DNA of 64,000 nucleotides from assembly GCF_048006345.1 (NCBI RefSeq), contig NZ_CP180351.1, forward strand, positions 2,480,001-2,544,000. Reading direction: 5' to 3'. The notes beneath the pieces were generated by a model. It was not told where the DNA came from. It ran no database searches and saw nothing but the letters and a program-made list of their open reading frames with translations. The stretch is from Marivita sp030148515 (GTDB lineage Bacteria; Pseudomonadota; Alphaproteobacteria; Rhodobacterales; Rhodobacteraceae). Positions within the stretch are counted from its first letter, which is position 1. Every line of letters starts with the position of its first letter. Positions 53,973 through 62,935 of the stretch are shown here, one piece after another. Made by a program: the position numbers and the translations under genes.

Positions 53973-54842
53973 ACGGCGCACCGCTTACAATGAAAGGCGC
54001 GATGGCTTAGATCACTTGCGCTTTTGACCTCGCCTTCGCTCTCTTGCATTTGATCGGAGTCGATCCATACCCGTCTTTGGCTCATCTTCGAGACTGTCAG
54101 GGTCGTACTCATCAACGTCATCTTGCTGGGCAGCGATGCCACCCGTCTCGTACATGTGATGCGATAATGGATCAGCGCCTTCGTCGCGACCGATGAAATG
54201 CTTTTCATGCTGACCTTTCCCGAAATCTAGCTCGTACCTCGCGCGATCGATTTCCGCTTTGGTATAGCCAAAAATACCGATGTCAGACGCCCGCATGATT
54301 ACATTCGAAAGGCCCCGCCACCTGTCGTGTGCTTCACGACGAGCACCTTCCTGCTCTTGGGCTTCCACTTTTGCCTTATAACGCTGCAACTCTTGCTCAG
54401 CGCGCCATTCGCGTAGCGATTTTCCGGCCATGGTGTGATCCAAACACCGAACGCTGATCAAACCATTTTTCGTCAGAACCGAGATGCCTCCCATATCGTA
54501 CGGATCAACCATGATTTCGACGCTATCGCCGGGCGCTGCGATACGATCAGCCAGGCGTGCTTTGCGGTCGTTGCGGATCACCGCATTGGAATAGACGACG
54601 CCACCGTATCGAATACCTTCGGCTGTCACCTGAGCCTTTGTATGATATCCACAGGCCTCACGAAACTGAGCAGGCGACGGCATAAGTGTTGGATCATACT
54701 CCACGCCTTGAGAGAGCTCCTCCCACATCGCTGCAGGTGTTCGATATTTGAGACCTCTGTGTGGCGTTTTGTGATACTCTGGACGTGTCGCGGTTTGATG
54801 CCGCTCCTTTGATAGCATTTATTGCAGCAAAGGAGACGAACT

Positions 54843-55118
54843 ATGGGAACGAAACGGACGGAAGAGTTCCGTGCTGATGCGGTGCGGATCGCGCTGACGA
54901 GCGGGCTGACACGCAGGCAGGTTGCGTCAGATTTGGGTGTTGGCCTATCGACGCTGAACAAATGGGTGATGGCGCATCGTGACACTGATGTGGTGTCGGA
55001 CAAGGAACTGGACCTGGCCCGAGAGAACGAGCGGCTTCGACGGGAGAACCGCATTCTCAAGGAGGAGAGGGATATCCTAAAAAAGGCCACGGCCTTCTTC
55101 GCGAGCCAAAAGCCATGA
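54843..55118 (+). CDS. IS3-family OrfA
   Basis: This 91-residue protein has the helix-turn-helix of IS3 OrfA (SGLTRRQVASDLGVGLSTLNKW) and a C-terminal leucine zipper (LARENERLRRENRILKEERDIL). The ATG at 54843 has AAAGGAG 7 bp before it. A slippery run CTAAAAAAGG at 55076-55085 lies before the stop, so a -1 frameshift into orfB to make the fused transposase is expected. Confidence 0.93.
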   Translation: MGTKRTEEFRADAVRIALTSGLTRRQVASDLGVGLSTLNKWVMAHRDTDVVSDKELDLARENERLRRENRILKEERDILKKATAFFASQKP

Positions 55119-55972
55119 GGTTTAGGTTCATCGAGGAGCATGGCCGCGATTTCCCGACCAACCGCCTTTGCCAGGTTCTGGATGTTAGCGAACGCGGCCT
55201 GCGTGCCTATCGCAGCCGTCCGGCCAGTCAAAGGCAGCGGACAGACATGGTCGTGCTGGCCCACATCAAGGAACAATCCCGTCTAAGCCTGGGCAGCTAC
55301 GGTCGACCAAGAATGACCGAGGAGCTGAAAGAGCTTGGCCTGAACATCGGCCATCGCCGCGTTGGCCGACTGATGCGCGAGAATGGCATACGCGTCGAAC
55401 GGTCCAAGAAATACAAGGTGACGACCGACAGCAACCATGCGTTCAACATCGCGCCGAACCTGCTGAACCGCGACTTCCGCGCAGATCAGCCGAACCAGAA
55501 GTGGGCCGGTGACATCAGCTATGTGTGGACCCGAGAGGGCTGGCTCTACCTTGCTGTGATACTGGATCTGCATTCCCGTCGGGTCATCGGTTGGGCGGTC
55601 AGCAATCGTATGAAACGCGACCTGGCCATCCGGGCTTTGCAGATGGCTGTGGCGCTACGCCAGCCGCCCAGGGGCTGCATTCACCACACCGACCGTGGCA
55701 GCCAATATTGCTCCCACGATTATCAGAAGCTCCTACGCCAGCACGGCTTCCAGGTATCGATGAGCGGCAAGGGCAATTGCTACGACAACTCCGCCGTCGA
55801 AACCTTCTTCAAAACGATCAAGGCTGAGATGCTTTGGCGCAGGTCCTGGCCGACGAGACGGGAAGCTGAAGTGGCCATCTTCCAGTACATCAACGGCTTC
55901 TACAATCCGCGTCGCAGGCACTCAGCATTAGGCTGGAAAAGCCCGGTCGCCTTCGAACGGAAAGTAGCTTAA
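55115..55972 (+). CDS. IS3-family OrfB transposase
   Basis: This 285-residue protein is the catalytic domain of an IS3-family transposase, with an HTH_21-like start and an integrase core: WAGDISYVWT (D), HHTDRGSQYCS (D) and NSAVETFFKTIKAE (E). The reading frame is intact and lies in the -1 frame relative to orfA, overlapping it by ATGA. It is probably made mainly as an OrfAB fusion through the slippery A-run in orfA. Confidence 0.95.
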   Translation: MRFRFIEEHGRDFPTNRLCQVLDVSERGLRAYRSRPASQRQRTDMVVLAHIKEQSRLSLGSYGRPRMTEELKELGLNIGHRRVGRLMRENGIRVERSKKYKVTTDSNHAFNIAPNLLNRDFRADQPNQKWAGDISYVWTREGWLYLAVILDLHSRRVIGWAVSNRMKRDLAIRALQMAVALRQPPRGCIHHTDRGSQYCSHDYQKLLRQHGFQVSMSGKGNCYDNSAVETFFKTIKAEMLWRRSWPTRREAEVAIFQYINGFYNPRRRHSALGWKSPVAFERKVA

Positions 55973-57468
55973 ACGAGCACAGGGGGCGGCACAAAAGCGT
56001 GACAAGTCCACTCAGCGATGAACAAAAGATAGAGGATCTGAAACTCATCGAAGCAGATGCACACTTCCGACAAGTATTTCCTGTCATTTCGAGCTTGCGG
56101 ATTTCTTGCCGTGTAGCCTGGAAGGAACCGCGCCCACTTCAAGTCACACGTCCAGAAAAACCGCTCCATGGCTCCGCGCAAGTGTGACACACCCGCAGCG
56201 CCATTCATCTGGCTACTACCCAAGAGTTGTACCGCCATCGAAAATTGCGCGCCGCCAAATGGCTCCTTACCAAACTCGGAACCACTGTCATTGCTGCCCT
56301 CTTGCATCAAACAGCAGAAATTCCAATGCGACCCCTTCAAGCCCACGTCTCTGAACAAATACGTCTTGTCCATGTAAATCATACGCAGACATTCAAGTGA
56401 TGCTTCCTGATTTGGCGTCTTACTGAAAGACACCCCGACGATCGCCCTTGTGGCAAGGTCCTGTGCCGTTGTGACCCATGGGCTGATGAATTTGACCTTC
56501 CCTCTCTGTTCATCTGAACATCGCGTTGTATTCGGCGCGCGTGCAATCGAGCACTTTCACGTGTGAACGCCAGGCATCAAACAAGACGATTTGCCCGATC
56601 GCCGAAGCAGTCCTCCCCGGCTCGAAAGAACCGTATTTCTTGACAGCAGCTGCCAGTCCTTTGCGCTGCATCATCACGTCGAAGGGATCAAGATAGAGTT
56701 CAATCCATCGCTCATATTGACGGTGAGAAAGAATTTTGATCAGTGGCTGCCCCAGCGAAGCGCGGGCAGCGTTTTCGGCCCTAACATCTTCAATCATGTC
56801 GTCGATTACTTTGCTCTTCGAGACTTGAGTGGCACAGGCGTATTTGCCCAGCCTCTCCATGACGAAACAAAAGTCCAAGCTCGCCTGCAGATCCAAATCG
56901 ATCGGCTCAGAGACAGTTGGAAGGAACGTATTCGGGTTGCCGTTCGCCCGACGATACTTCCGATAATTTTCAAGCAGCGTGCTGACCGCTGGTAGCTTTT
57001 TCAAGCGTTGAGCGGCGTTTGCCTTTCTTGTTCCATAGAATTTTCGAGCTTGATAGGTTTCGTAGTCTTCTATGAGAGACGCCCGGAATTCAGTTACTCC
57101 GTCTCTGGTCAATTTCATGCCCATGGCATGGTATCGCTCCATCAAACGACATTGCTGAATGAGCAGATCAACACGCTCTCTCTGATGGGCATTTGCACCA
57201 TTAAGTTCGCGTCCTGCGTAGAGTTCTCGATCCCGAACTCGCGCAGCATTGTAGTAGCCGCGCTCCACGACAAGGATCTCGGTATCGACCAGATGCCGGA
57301 TCTCTTCCGGTCGAAACTTCCGGATTTCGATTTCGCCATCCTCAGCCTTGACCGACATCCGGTAGTGCTTGATATCCTTAGAATTCTTGTCGATATCGAT
57401 CGCAATGTTCGATACCTGACAATTGCCATACGTCACCCGATCATTTGGTGTCAGATGCTGAAAGTAAG

Positions 57469-58233
57469 TCATGCAGCAGCGCTCCAAAGCTCGGTTTCAG
57501 GTGTGAAGGGGTCAAAGAGGTCCTTACGGATATCCCCATCTCCCACGAGTTGAACGACAGCGCGCTGCGCGCGATGCCCTAGTCCAGAGGCCTCCACAAT
57601 TTCCTGGAGACGAAAACGGCAGCGGTTCTGGTTGGCGATTTTGAGAACCACGTCGTCAGCCTCAGGATCCCAGCCACGACGTGCTTTGTGAATCGCTTCA
57701 GCACGTTGACGGTACGTGGGGTGAAACATGTAGCGCGACGTAACAGCATAAAAATCTGCGACTTCAACTGGCGTTTGCGCTGCAATATTCGCAACTTCCT
57801 TCAAGTAGGACTTGCGCCGCGCCTTCTCGTCATACTTGATCGAAACCAAGACTTCGCGCCCATCGCGAAACATCACATGAGCATCGAGGCGTGTAAATGT
57901 CTGCTTTCCGTCAAGGTCTTCAAAAGGCACCTCGGTGAATTGTTCCTTAAAATTCACGACGTCAGGATGGCCGGCAATCTGCAGAAAAACTTGTGCTTCT
58001 TCATAAGAAGCGCACCAGAATTCCTCAATGGCCGCACGCCGATGCAAACGGGTGAGGAAAGCGACGCGACAAGTGCCGCTGGATTTGCCGATATCATCTT
58101 TGCCCAACCGTGTACGAACAATTTTGTGGGGATCATCGGGATCAGCAAGCGGCGGCGGCGAGAAAGTCGCTCGGCGACGTTTGCTGTAGTCTACAGCCAG
58201 AGGGGTTTTCTTAACATAATTGGATGGTTTCAT
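57469..58233 (-). CDS. tnsA: TnsA-like transposon endonuclease
   Basis: This 254-residue protein resembles TnsA, the restriction-like nuclease that cuts the 5' ends in Tn7 cut-and-paste movement. The catalytic set is seen at E79 (SYEEAQVF), D117 (TRLDAHVMF) and K133 (VSIKYDEK), with spacing like the E63/D114/K132 of Tn7 TnsA. A C-terminal winged-helix-like part follows (residues ~195-254). The ATG at 58233 has AGGA about 10 bp before it. It overlaps tnsB by 4 bp, the conserved tnsA-tnsB order. The gene itself looks intact. Confidence 0.82.
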   Translation of the reverse strand: MKPSNYVKKTPLAVDYSKRRRATFSPPPLADPDDPHKIVRTRLGKDDIGKSSGTCRVAFLTRLHRRAAIEEFWCASYEEAQVFLQIAGHPDVVNFKEQFTEVPFEDLDGKQTFTRLDAHVMFRDGREVLVSIKYDEKARRKSYLKEVANIAAQTPVEVADFYAVTSRYMFHPTYRQRAEAIHKARRGWDPEADDVVLKIANQNRCRFRLQEIVEASGLGHRAQRAVVQLVGDGDIRKDLFDPFTPETELWSAAA

Positions 58234-58689
58234 GGCATGGCTTTCCTGGCGCACCAAAAGACAAGGCGCGAAAAATTGCAGTTGATCGTTCCTCGGAACG
58301 TTTTCATGTTTGGGTGACGTGCTTCGGCCCGAAAAGCGAGGCGCCCGGAAGATTTGCCGAGGAAGTTGTCGTGTTAGGGCTTGAGCATTGGAGGCAGTTC
58401 GATTACCGCTTCGAGGTCTCAAGTCGATGGGTAGCGAGCTTCGCCCCTACATTTGCCAGCCCTAGCTGCGGATAGTTTTATTGTGGTTGGGCAAATCCCC
58501 TCTCTTGATTTACTGTTCGTCGAACCGGACTTTTTAAGTGTCCAGCAGCAGCGTCCGTGCTGCTTTCTGTCGTCAGTTTTCACGGCATCGCCACTGACAC
58601 GGCAACCTTTCACGGAACAGAAACACTCAGCTACGATGGGCCGTGACTGGCTCCGACGACTCTTGGTCGAATCTTACTAAGTCAGAAAA
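58234..58689. other. Non-coding stretch upstream of tnsA
   Basis: No gene is supported here. It should carry the tnsA promoter and leads into the transposon-end sequence. An 11-12 bp string like ATGGGCCGTGAC at about 58636 also occurs upstream of tniB at about 25005. Confidence 0.4.
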
Positions 58690-58900
58690 TCCCATGGAGT
58701 CAATTTTTCATTACTTTTCAATATCTTGCGAGTATTTTTCCTTTTCCGTTTTTCGCAAGACATTCTCATTTCACAGACCTTAGATCCGTTTTTCTGCCTC
58801 CGGCTTCCACCATGGTTCACCGTGCGCGGATTCAAGGTTATGCACAAAAATCCGTCCCGATAGGGCTGGAGAACCGATTTATTGTATAGAAAACTCAACA
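58690..58900 (-). repeat. Tn7-like transposon right end, copy B
   Basis: Read inward on the minus strand this starts TGTTGAGTTTTCTATA (58900-58885), identical for 16 bases to copy A, and continues in diverged but alignable form for about 200 bp. Two direct copies of GAAAAACGGA (about 58788 and 58746) look like transposase-binding sites. It lies 460-670 bp upstream of tnsA, the expected place of a right end. No matching left end or 5-bp target duplication was found; the five bases after the terminus are GTCGC. Confidence 0.7.
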
Positions 58901-58972
58901 GTCGCGTAGAGCTCTGTGCGGATAGGACAACCGACTGCAGGACACTTACCAGTTCAGGAATGCTGCGTACGT

Positions 58973-59440
58973 TCAATCATTTGGGAAGCGCTGATTTCGA
59001 TCCGCAACGCAAATGCACCGCGCAAGGAAACGAGACCCTTCGGGTGAGAAATCATCGGTAAGGATTTTCCGAACTCGATAGGCCGTTGGATAAGCAACGC
59101 CCATAAACTCCGCGAGAGCCTGAATTCCGAAATCATGGCTGCCGTGCCGCGCGCGCCAGCGTACATATTCTTCGGCAACTTGGAACCACAACAGCGGAGA
59201 TAATTTACTTGAGCGCAGCAAAGTCCCGGTCAGGACCGTGAATTGGTATCTGCACACCCGGCAGTGGTAGGTTTTCCGAGACTGGAGATATCCGACCGAA
59301 GTCTCGCCGCAGCGTTCACAGACAGGACCATCCGGCCACAGTACAGACGCCATGCGATCACGGCATGCCAGATCCGTTGGAAAAGCCGCGGCAACTCCAT
59401 CCGGCGTAAGAAGCTTCTCCATATCGATCCAGTACTGCAT
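58973..59440 (-). CDS. IS1595-type transposase N-terminal fragment (zinc ribbon)
   Basis: This 155-residue product has the N-terminal layout of IS1595-family transposases: FPTDLACRDRMASVLWPDG, a zinc ribbon with CERCG and CRVCRYQF, TVLTGTLLRSSKLSPLLW and a helix-turn-helix (AEFMGVAYPTAYRVRKIL). The DDE catalytic domain that should follow is missing; the reading frame ends 72 bp outside transposon end copy B. It is probably the remnant of an IS cut by the neighbouring element, though a small stand-alone DNA-binding protein is possible. Starts at 59440 or 59422 both fit. Confidence 0.7.
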   Translation of the reverse strand: MQYWIDMEKLLTPDGVAAAFPTDLACRDRMASVLWPDGPVCERCGETSVGYLQSRKTYHCRVCRYQFTVLTGTLLRSSKLSPLLWFQVAEEYVRWRARHGSHDFGIQALAEFMGVAYPTAYRVRKILTDDFSPEGSRFLARCICVADRNQRFPND

Positions 59441-59716
59441 TTTTAAGTCAACCTGCGCCAGTGTACTGTTACGGTGGTAAGGCTTGGTATGTATTTGTGA
59501 GGGTGGACGCAACTCGACGATAGCTTGGTCGCAGCATGTCATGTTCGACGTGATCGAGTTCTGAAGCACAGAGAGACCAAAAGCCAGCGTTACGAAATCG
59601 GTCTCGGGTTCAGGAGAACCATGAGGCGATCAGGCCTTCCCGCTTGGCGCAGCAGCCCATCCGACGCCAAAGTAGAACGAGGATGCTTGACCTCCAGAAA
59701 CGAGAGGGCAAATGGC

Positions 59717-60281
59717 ATGACGCTGTTTCTTGGGTACGATCCAAGTGAAAAAGGAAAAAATGGTGTCGCGGCGATTCAGGTTGTTTCCAACGTGCCTAAG
59801 GTTGCGGACACAGCAACTGTTCGCGACTCGGCCAAGGCCATGTCGTGGCTTCAAGCCCATGTAGGAACGGCGGCCGCAGTCGGAATAGGCACGCTCTTGG
59901 CATAGTCAACCAAAGGCGGGCGTTCCTGCGATGATGCTCTACGGCTCATGTATGGCGGCAATTCGATTGTGGCTCAGAATTCCTTGTACAGTTCCATGAC
60001 CTTGATTGGGGCGATCGTCGCCCGGCGACTTAGGTTACCGATCTACGAGAGCCACCCCAAGCTCATGCTGCAGGTATCCCGCGAAAAAGCAATCCGTGAA
60101 CTCTATCACTCCGCGGCGGCCAACCTGAAAGCCGACCATGAGGGGGATGCCATTATGGCGGCTTGGTGTGCATCCGTGGGAAACAGCCAAAAAATGGACT
60201 ATCGATCTCTATGCGGACATTCAAAATGACCTGGAACTGGTCGTGCCTGGAGCTCGGTATCCTTGGTTTGAGGGCCTATGA
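59717..60281 (+). pseudogene. Decayed DUF429-like gene
   Basis: Rejoined, this reads as a protein of about 185 residues starting MTLFLGYDPSEKGKNGVAAI, which resembles DUF429-type predicted nucleases. A TAG at 59903-59905 breaks the frame after GIGTLLA; the same frame goes on STKGGRSCDDALR, NSLYSSMTL, ESHPKLMLQ and DHEGDAIMAAW. Near the A-run at 60189-60194 the frame shifts, and the expected ending (WTIDLYADIQ to RYPWFEGL) is found in another frame with a stop at 60281. Two separate lesions make sequencing error unlikely. Confidence 0.72.
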
Positions 60282-60582
60282 AAAGTTTCTGCTTCAAGGA
60301 CTCATCAGGCCAAAGCAAACACTTGTCGCGAACGGCCCATTGCTGCCTTTCGTCAACGTTCTCAACGCTGCGTTGCAGCTTTCGAATTGCTGCCATTGGT
60401 GCATCGTGCAGCATTTTTGGCGGCTTAATTGTCGGTCTGCGGACGGAGCTGCCTTTCGCTGCATCGGATCGAATGTCGGCATTTCTTACTATGTTGCCAC
60501 TTGTATTGATGACAATCTAAGCTCGATACCTCCAAACGACCGGCAAGGTCCCGCTCGTAAGTGATCCAAAAGGAATTGAGTT
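60282..60582. other. Intergenic stretch with dispersed repeat
   Basis: No gene is supported in these 301 bp. It contains the 17-bp string CTGCGGACGGAGCTGCC at 60437-60453, which recurs in the same direction at 62138-62154 after the decarboxylase gene. The surrounding bases look like a decayed dispersed repeat rather than coding DNA. Confidence 0.55.
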
Positions 60583-61980
60583 ATGGACTGGGATGAGTTC
60601 GCAGGCTGGAGCAAGGAAATCGCCGATTGGGGCGCGAGGTATCACAAGACCCTACGAAGCAGGCCTGTACGCGCGCAAACCAAACCGGGCGACATCGCGG
60701 TCCAGCTTCCCAAATCACCGCCAAATCACCCAGAGGAAATGGCGACGATTTTACAAGACTTCGACGCCATCATCATGCCAGGCATGACGCATTGGCAGCA
60801 CCCAAGATTTTTTGCCTATTTCCCTGCTAATGCGACGCCACCGTCGATGCTTGCAGAACAGCTCGTCAACACCGTGGCAGCGCAATGCATGCTTTGGCAG
60901 ACATCTCCTGCGGCAACCGAGATCGAGGCCGTGATGGTGGATTGGTTGCGCCAAGCATTGGACCTGCCTGACGGCATGTCCGGAGTGATCCAGGACAGTG
61001 CGTCATCCGCCACGCTTTCTGCGGTACTGACCATGCGCGAAAAGGCCACGGGATTTACAGGCAACCGGACGGGCCTTTCAGGGCGCGGACAACTGCGTGT
61101 CTACTGTTCCGATCAAGTGCATACCTCGATTGATCGCGCCTGTTGGGTGGCTGGGATCGGTCAGGACAACCTTGTCAAAATTCCGGGCACCGGTCCGCTG
61201 TTTGGTATAGAGGCAACCCAGCTTGATGCGGCCATCAGGGAGGACCTGGCGGCGGGTCACACGCCTGCCGGGATTATTGCGATCACCGGTGGGACTAGCG
61301 TGGGAGGCACTGATGACCTCGCTCCAATCCTTGAAGTTGCGCGTGCTTATGATCTTTACACCCACCTGGACGCAGCTTGGGCAGGCGCCGCGATGATCTG
61401 TCCGGAATTTCGGGACCGCTTCTGGCGCGGTGTCGATGGGTTCGACAGTATCGTCTTCAACCCACACAAATGGTTGGGTGCGCAGTTCGATTGTTCGGTT
61501 CAGTTCCTTCGCGATCACACGTTGCAGATGAACACCCTGAAAATCGAACCCGAATATCTGAAGACCAGTGGCCATGAGGTGACCAACTATTCGGAGTGGA
61601 CGATCCCGCTTGGTCGACGCTTTCGGGCGCTCAAGCTGTGGTTCCTGATCCGATCCTACGGGTTGGAAGGCCTGCAAGCCCGTATCCGCAATCATGTCAC
61701 TTGGGCCGAAGAACTGGTCGAGCAAATCCGTGCGCTCGATGGGTTCGAGATCGTGACGGAACCGATGCTCAGCCTGTTTTCGTTCCGCTGTCCCGGCGAT
61801 GACACAGCCCAGCAAAAACTAGTGGATGCGATCAACGATGATGGGCGCATCTACCTGACGCAAGGCGCGTTTGAAGGTCGCAAGATCATCCGTGTTCAAG
61901 TTGGCCAGTTCGAGACCACCCGCGAAGATGTCATGATGGTACGCACTGTAGTCACAGAGGTTTGGCAAGCTGTAAAATGA
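60583..61980 (+). CDS. Aromatic-L-amino-acid decarboxylase-like PLP enzyme
   Basis: This 465-residue protein belongs to group II PLP decarboxylases, which turn DOPA, tryptophan or tyrosine into amines. It has the PGMTHWQHPRFFAYFPAN start near residue 65, the cofactor-stacking histidine in DQVHTSIDRA near 185, the aspartate in HLDAAWAGAA near 265 and the Schiff-base lysine in NPHKWLGAQF near 305. The length and lack of breaks suggest a working enzyme. It stands alone between repeat copies, beside a pseudogene, so it may have been brought in by transfer. Confidence 0.9.
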   Translation: MDWDEFAGWSKEIADWGARYHKTLRSRPVRAQTKPGDIAVQLPKSPPNHPEEMATILQDFDAIIMPGMTHWQHPRFFAYFPANATPPSMLAEQLVNTVAAQCMLWQTSPAATEIEAVMVDWLRQALDLPDGMSGVIQDSASSATLSAVLTMREKATGFTGNRTGLSGRGQLRVYCSDQVHTSIDRACWVAGIGQDNLVKIPGTGPLFGIEATQLDAAIREDLAAGHTPAGIIAITGGTSVGGTDDLAPILEVARAYDLYTHLDAAWAGAAMICPEFRDRFWRGVDGFDSIVFNPHKWLGAQFDCSVQFLRDHTLQMNTLKIEPEYLKTSGHEVTNYSEWTIPLGRRFRALKLWFLIRSYGLEGLQARIRNHVTWAEELVEQIRALDGFEIVTEPMLSLFSFRCPGDDTAQQKLVDAINDDGRIYLTQGAFEGRKIIRVQVGQFETTREDVMMVRTVVTEVWQAVK

Positions 61981-62137
61981 GGGTGCAGCCAGTGTTAGAG
62001 CGAATGAGTGATTGCGGACATTCGTCACCAGCGCAGCAATTGCCACAGTGGGCTCTTCGGGAGCCATTGCTGCGTGATCTACGAACGGCTGATTCAGCGC
62101 CAGGTGCCTTTCGCCGCGTTCACTATCAACTGGAAAG

Positions 62138-62154
62138 CTGCGGACGGAGCTGCC
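62138..62154 (+). repeat. 17-bp direct repeat, second copy
   Basis: CTGCGGACGGAGCTGCC here is identical to 60437-60453. The two copies flank the decarboxylase gene 1.7 kb apart, in the same direction. The 220-bp gap around this copy (61981-62201) holds no other gene. Confidence 0.8.
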
Positions 62155-62201
62155 GCGATGTGTTCCTTGCCGAACGTCCGGTTCGCCAGATCGTGTAATG
62201 C

Positions 62202-62756
62202 TTAGGTATCAAGCAGTTCCGCGAACTCACGATGCGACTTGAGTGTCACCACCGGAACAGTGGGACCATGCCGATCAATGCCACTTATTATGCGCGGCGC
62301 CATCCGGGTCTCGAATGTCCAGATGAAGGTCAGGAACTCGCGGTCAGGCAACTGCTCAGGGCATCCTTCGGCCATGTCGATCCGAACCTTGCCGTAGTTT
62401 CCAAAAACTCGTCGTGCAATGCCGCTCAATGCGACTTTTCGAGGAACTCGAACCCAAATCAAAAGATCGGCGCGAGGGAGACGCAAATCGAATGTGGATA
62501 CAGTCGTGCCATCCATGACCCACCGATCTTTTCTTACCAACTGGGTGACAATTTGGCGCTGCTCTTCGCGGTCGCGGACCTGCCAACCGGGCAGCCAGCG
62601 GACGTCTCGGTCGTAAGAGAGATATTCTAGGCCGAATTGTTCCGATATCTTTAGTGAAAGAGTGCTCTTTCCGCCTCCCGAACACCCCACGACGAGAACA
62701 CGTTTCGCCGTTCGTAGTACTCCTGCGGCCTGAGGTATTGATATATTCATCGGCAT
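62202..62756 (-). CDS. P-loop kinase-like protein (FlaR/adenylate kinase-like)
   Basis: This 184-residue protein has a kinase-type P-loop, VVGCSGGGKSTLSLKIS near residue 27, a following YDRDVRWLPGWQVRDREEQ segment and DLLIWVRVPRKVALSGIARR. That pattern matches proteins annotated as DNA topology modulation protein FlaR, which are adenylate-kinase-like and poorly characterised. An internal ATG at 62756 is used; one nine codons earlier is in frame. Its substrate is unknown. Confidence 0.78.
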   Translation of the reverse strand: MPMNISIPQAAGVLRTAKRVLVVGCSGGGKSTLSLKISEQFGLEYLSYDRDVRWLPGWQVRDREEQRQIVTQLVRKDRWVMDGTTVSTFDLRLPRADLLIWVRVPRKVALSGIARRVFGNYGKVRIDMAEGCPEQLPDREFLTFIWTFETRMAPRIISGIDRHGPTVPVVTLKSHREFAELLDT

Positions 62757-62935
62757 GTCAGCGCGCCTGTTCCAGAACGACACCGTTTGCTTTAACGGCC
62801 ATTCGCGCAGGATGCAGCATCATTCACTCTGGGCTCAAACCGGACCTCGGAGGCGGTGCCGAAACTTATGATATGCTGGTTTGGTCAACGTCGGGTTGTC
62901 GTTGTGGGAGGGCGTGGCGGATCGGAGGACCAGTC

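Larger units (their letters stand above)
51585..53989 (+). mobile_element. Complete IS66-family insertion sequence
   Basis: The 2405-bp element has perfect 15-bp terminal inverted repeats GTAAGCGGTGCGCCG (51585-51599 and complement 53975-53989). The flanks carry an 8-bp target duplication AATGAAAG (51577-51584 and 53990-53997), as expected for IS66. It holds all three genes tnpA, tnpB and tnpC, apparently intact, so it may be active and recent. It sits between the broken tnsB gene and the Lon-type ATPase gene and interrupts no recognised gene. Confidence 0.96.
54780..56010 (+). mobile_element. IS3-family insertion sequence inside tnsB
   Basis: This 1231-bp element starts TGGACGTGTCGCGG and ends with a matching inverted end (GCGTGACAAGTCCA, two mismatches in 13). 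A 3-bp direct repeat CTC flanks it (54777-54779 and 56011-56013), typical of IS3. The ends are confirmed because exact removal restores the transposase frame. It carries overlapping orfA and orfB. It is in the opposite direction to tnsB. Confidence 0.93.
54012..57472 (-). pseudogene. tnsB: Tn7-like TnsB/TniA transposase, interrupted by IS3 and a frameshift
   Basis: Rejoined, this encodes a DDE transposase of about 740 residues of the TnsB/TniA family. The N-terminal part (57472 to 56510) includes the DNA-binding region and the first catalytic aspartate (VLFDAWRSHVKVL). It stops at TGA 56510-56512; reading continues in another frame with FISPWVTTAQDLATRAIVG, the second aspartate (NDSGSEF) and the glutamate (RGAMERFF). 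An IS3-family element splits it at 54780-56010; removing the IS and one CTC copy joins LLFIAE to YHKTPHRGL without a frame change. The C-terminal part is the Mu-transposase C-terminal type. The start overlaps the tnsA stop by 4 bp (ATGA). It cannot make a working protein as it stands. Confidence 0.87.

Noticed and set aside
60163..60564. Plus-strand open frame after the DUF429-like pseudogene
   Set aside because: It covers the pseudogene tail in a shifted frame and a dispersed repeat; no independent gene is indicated.
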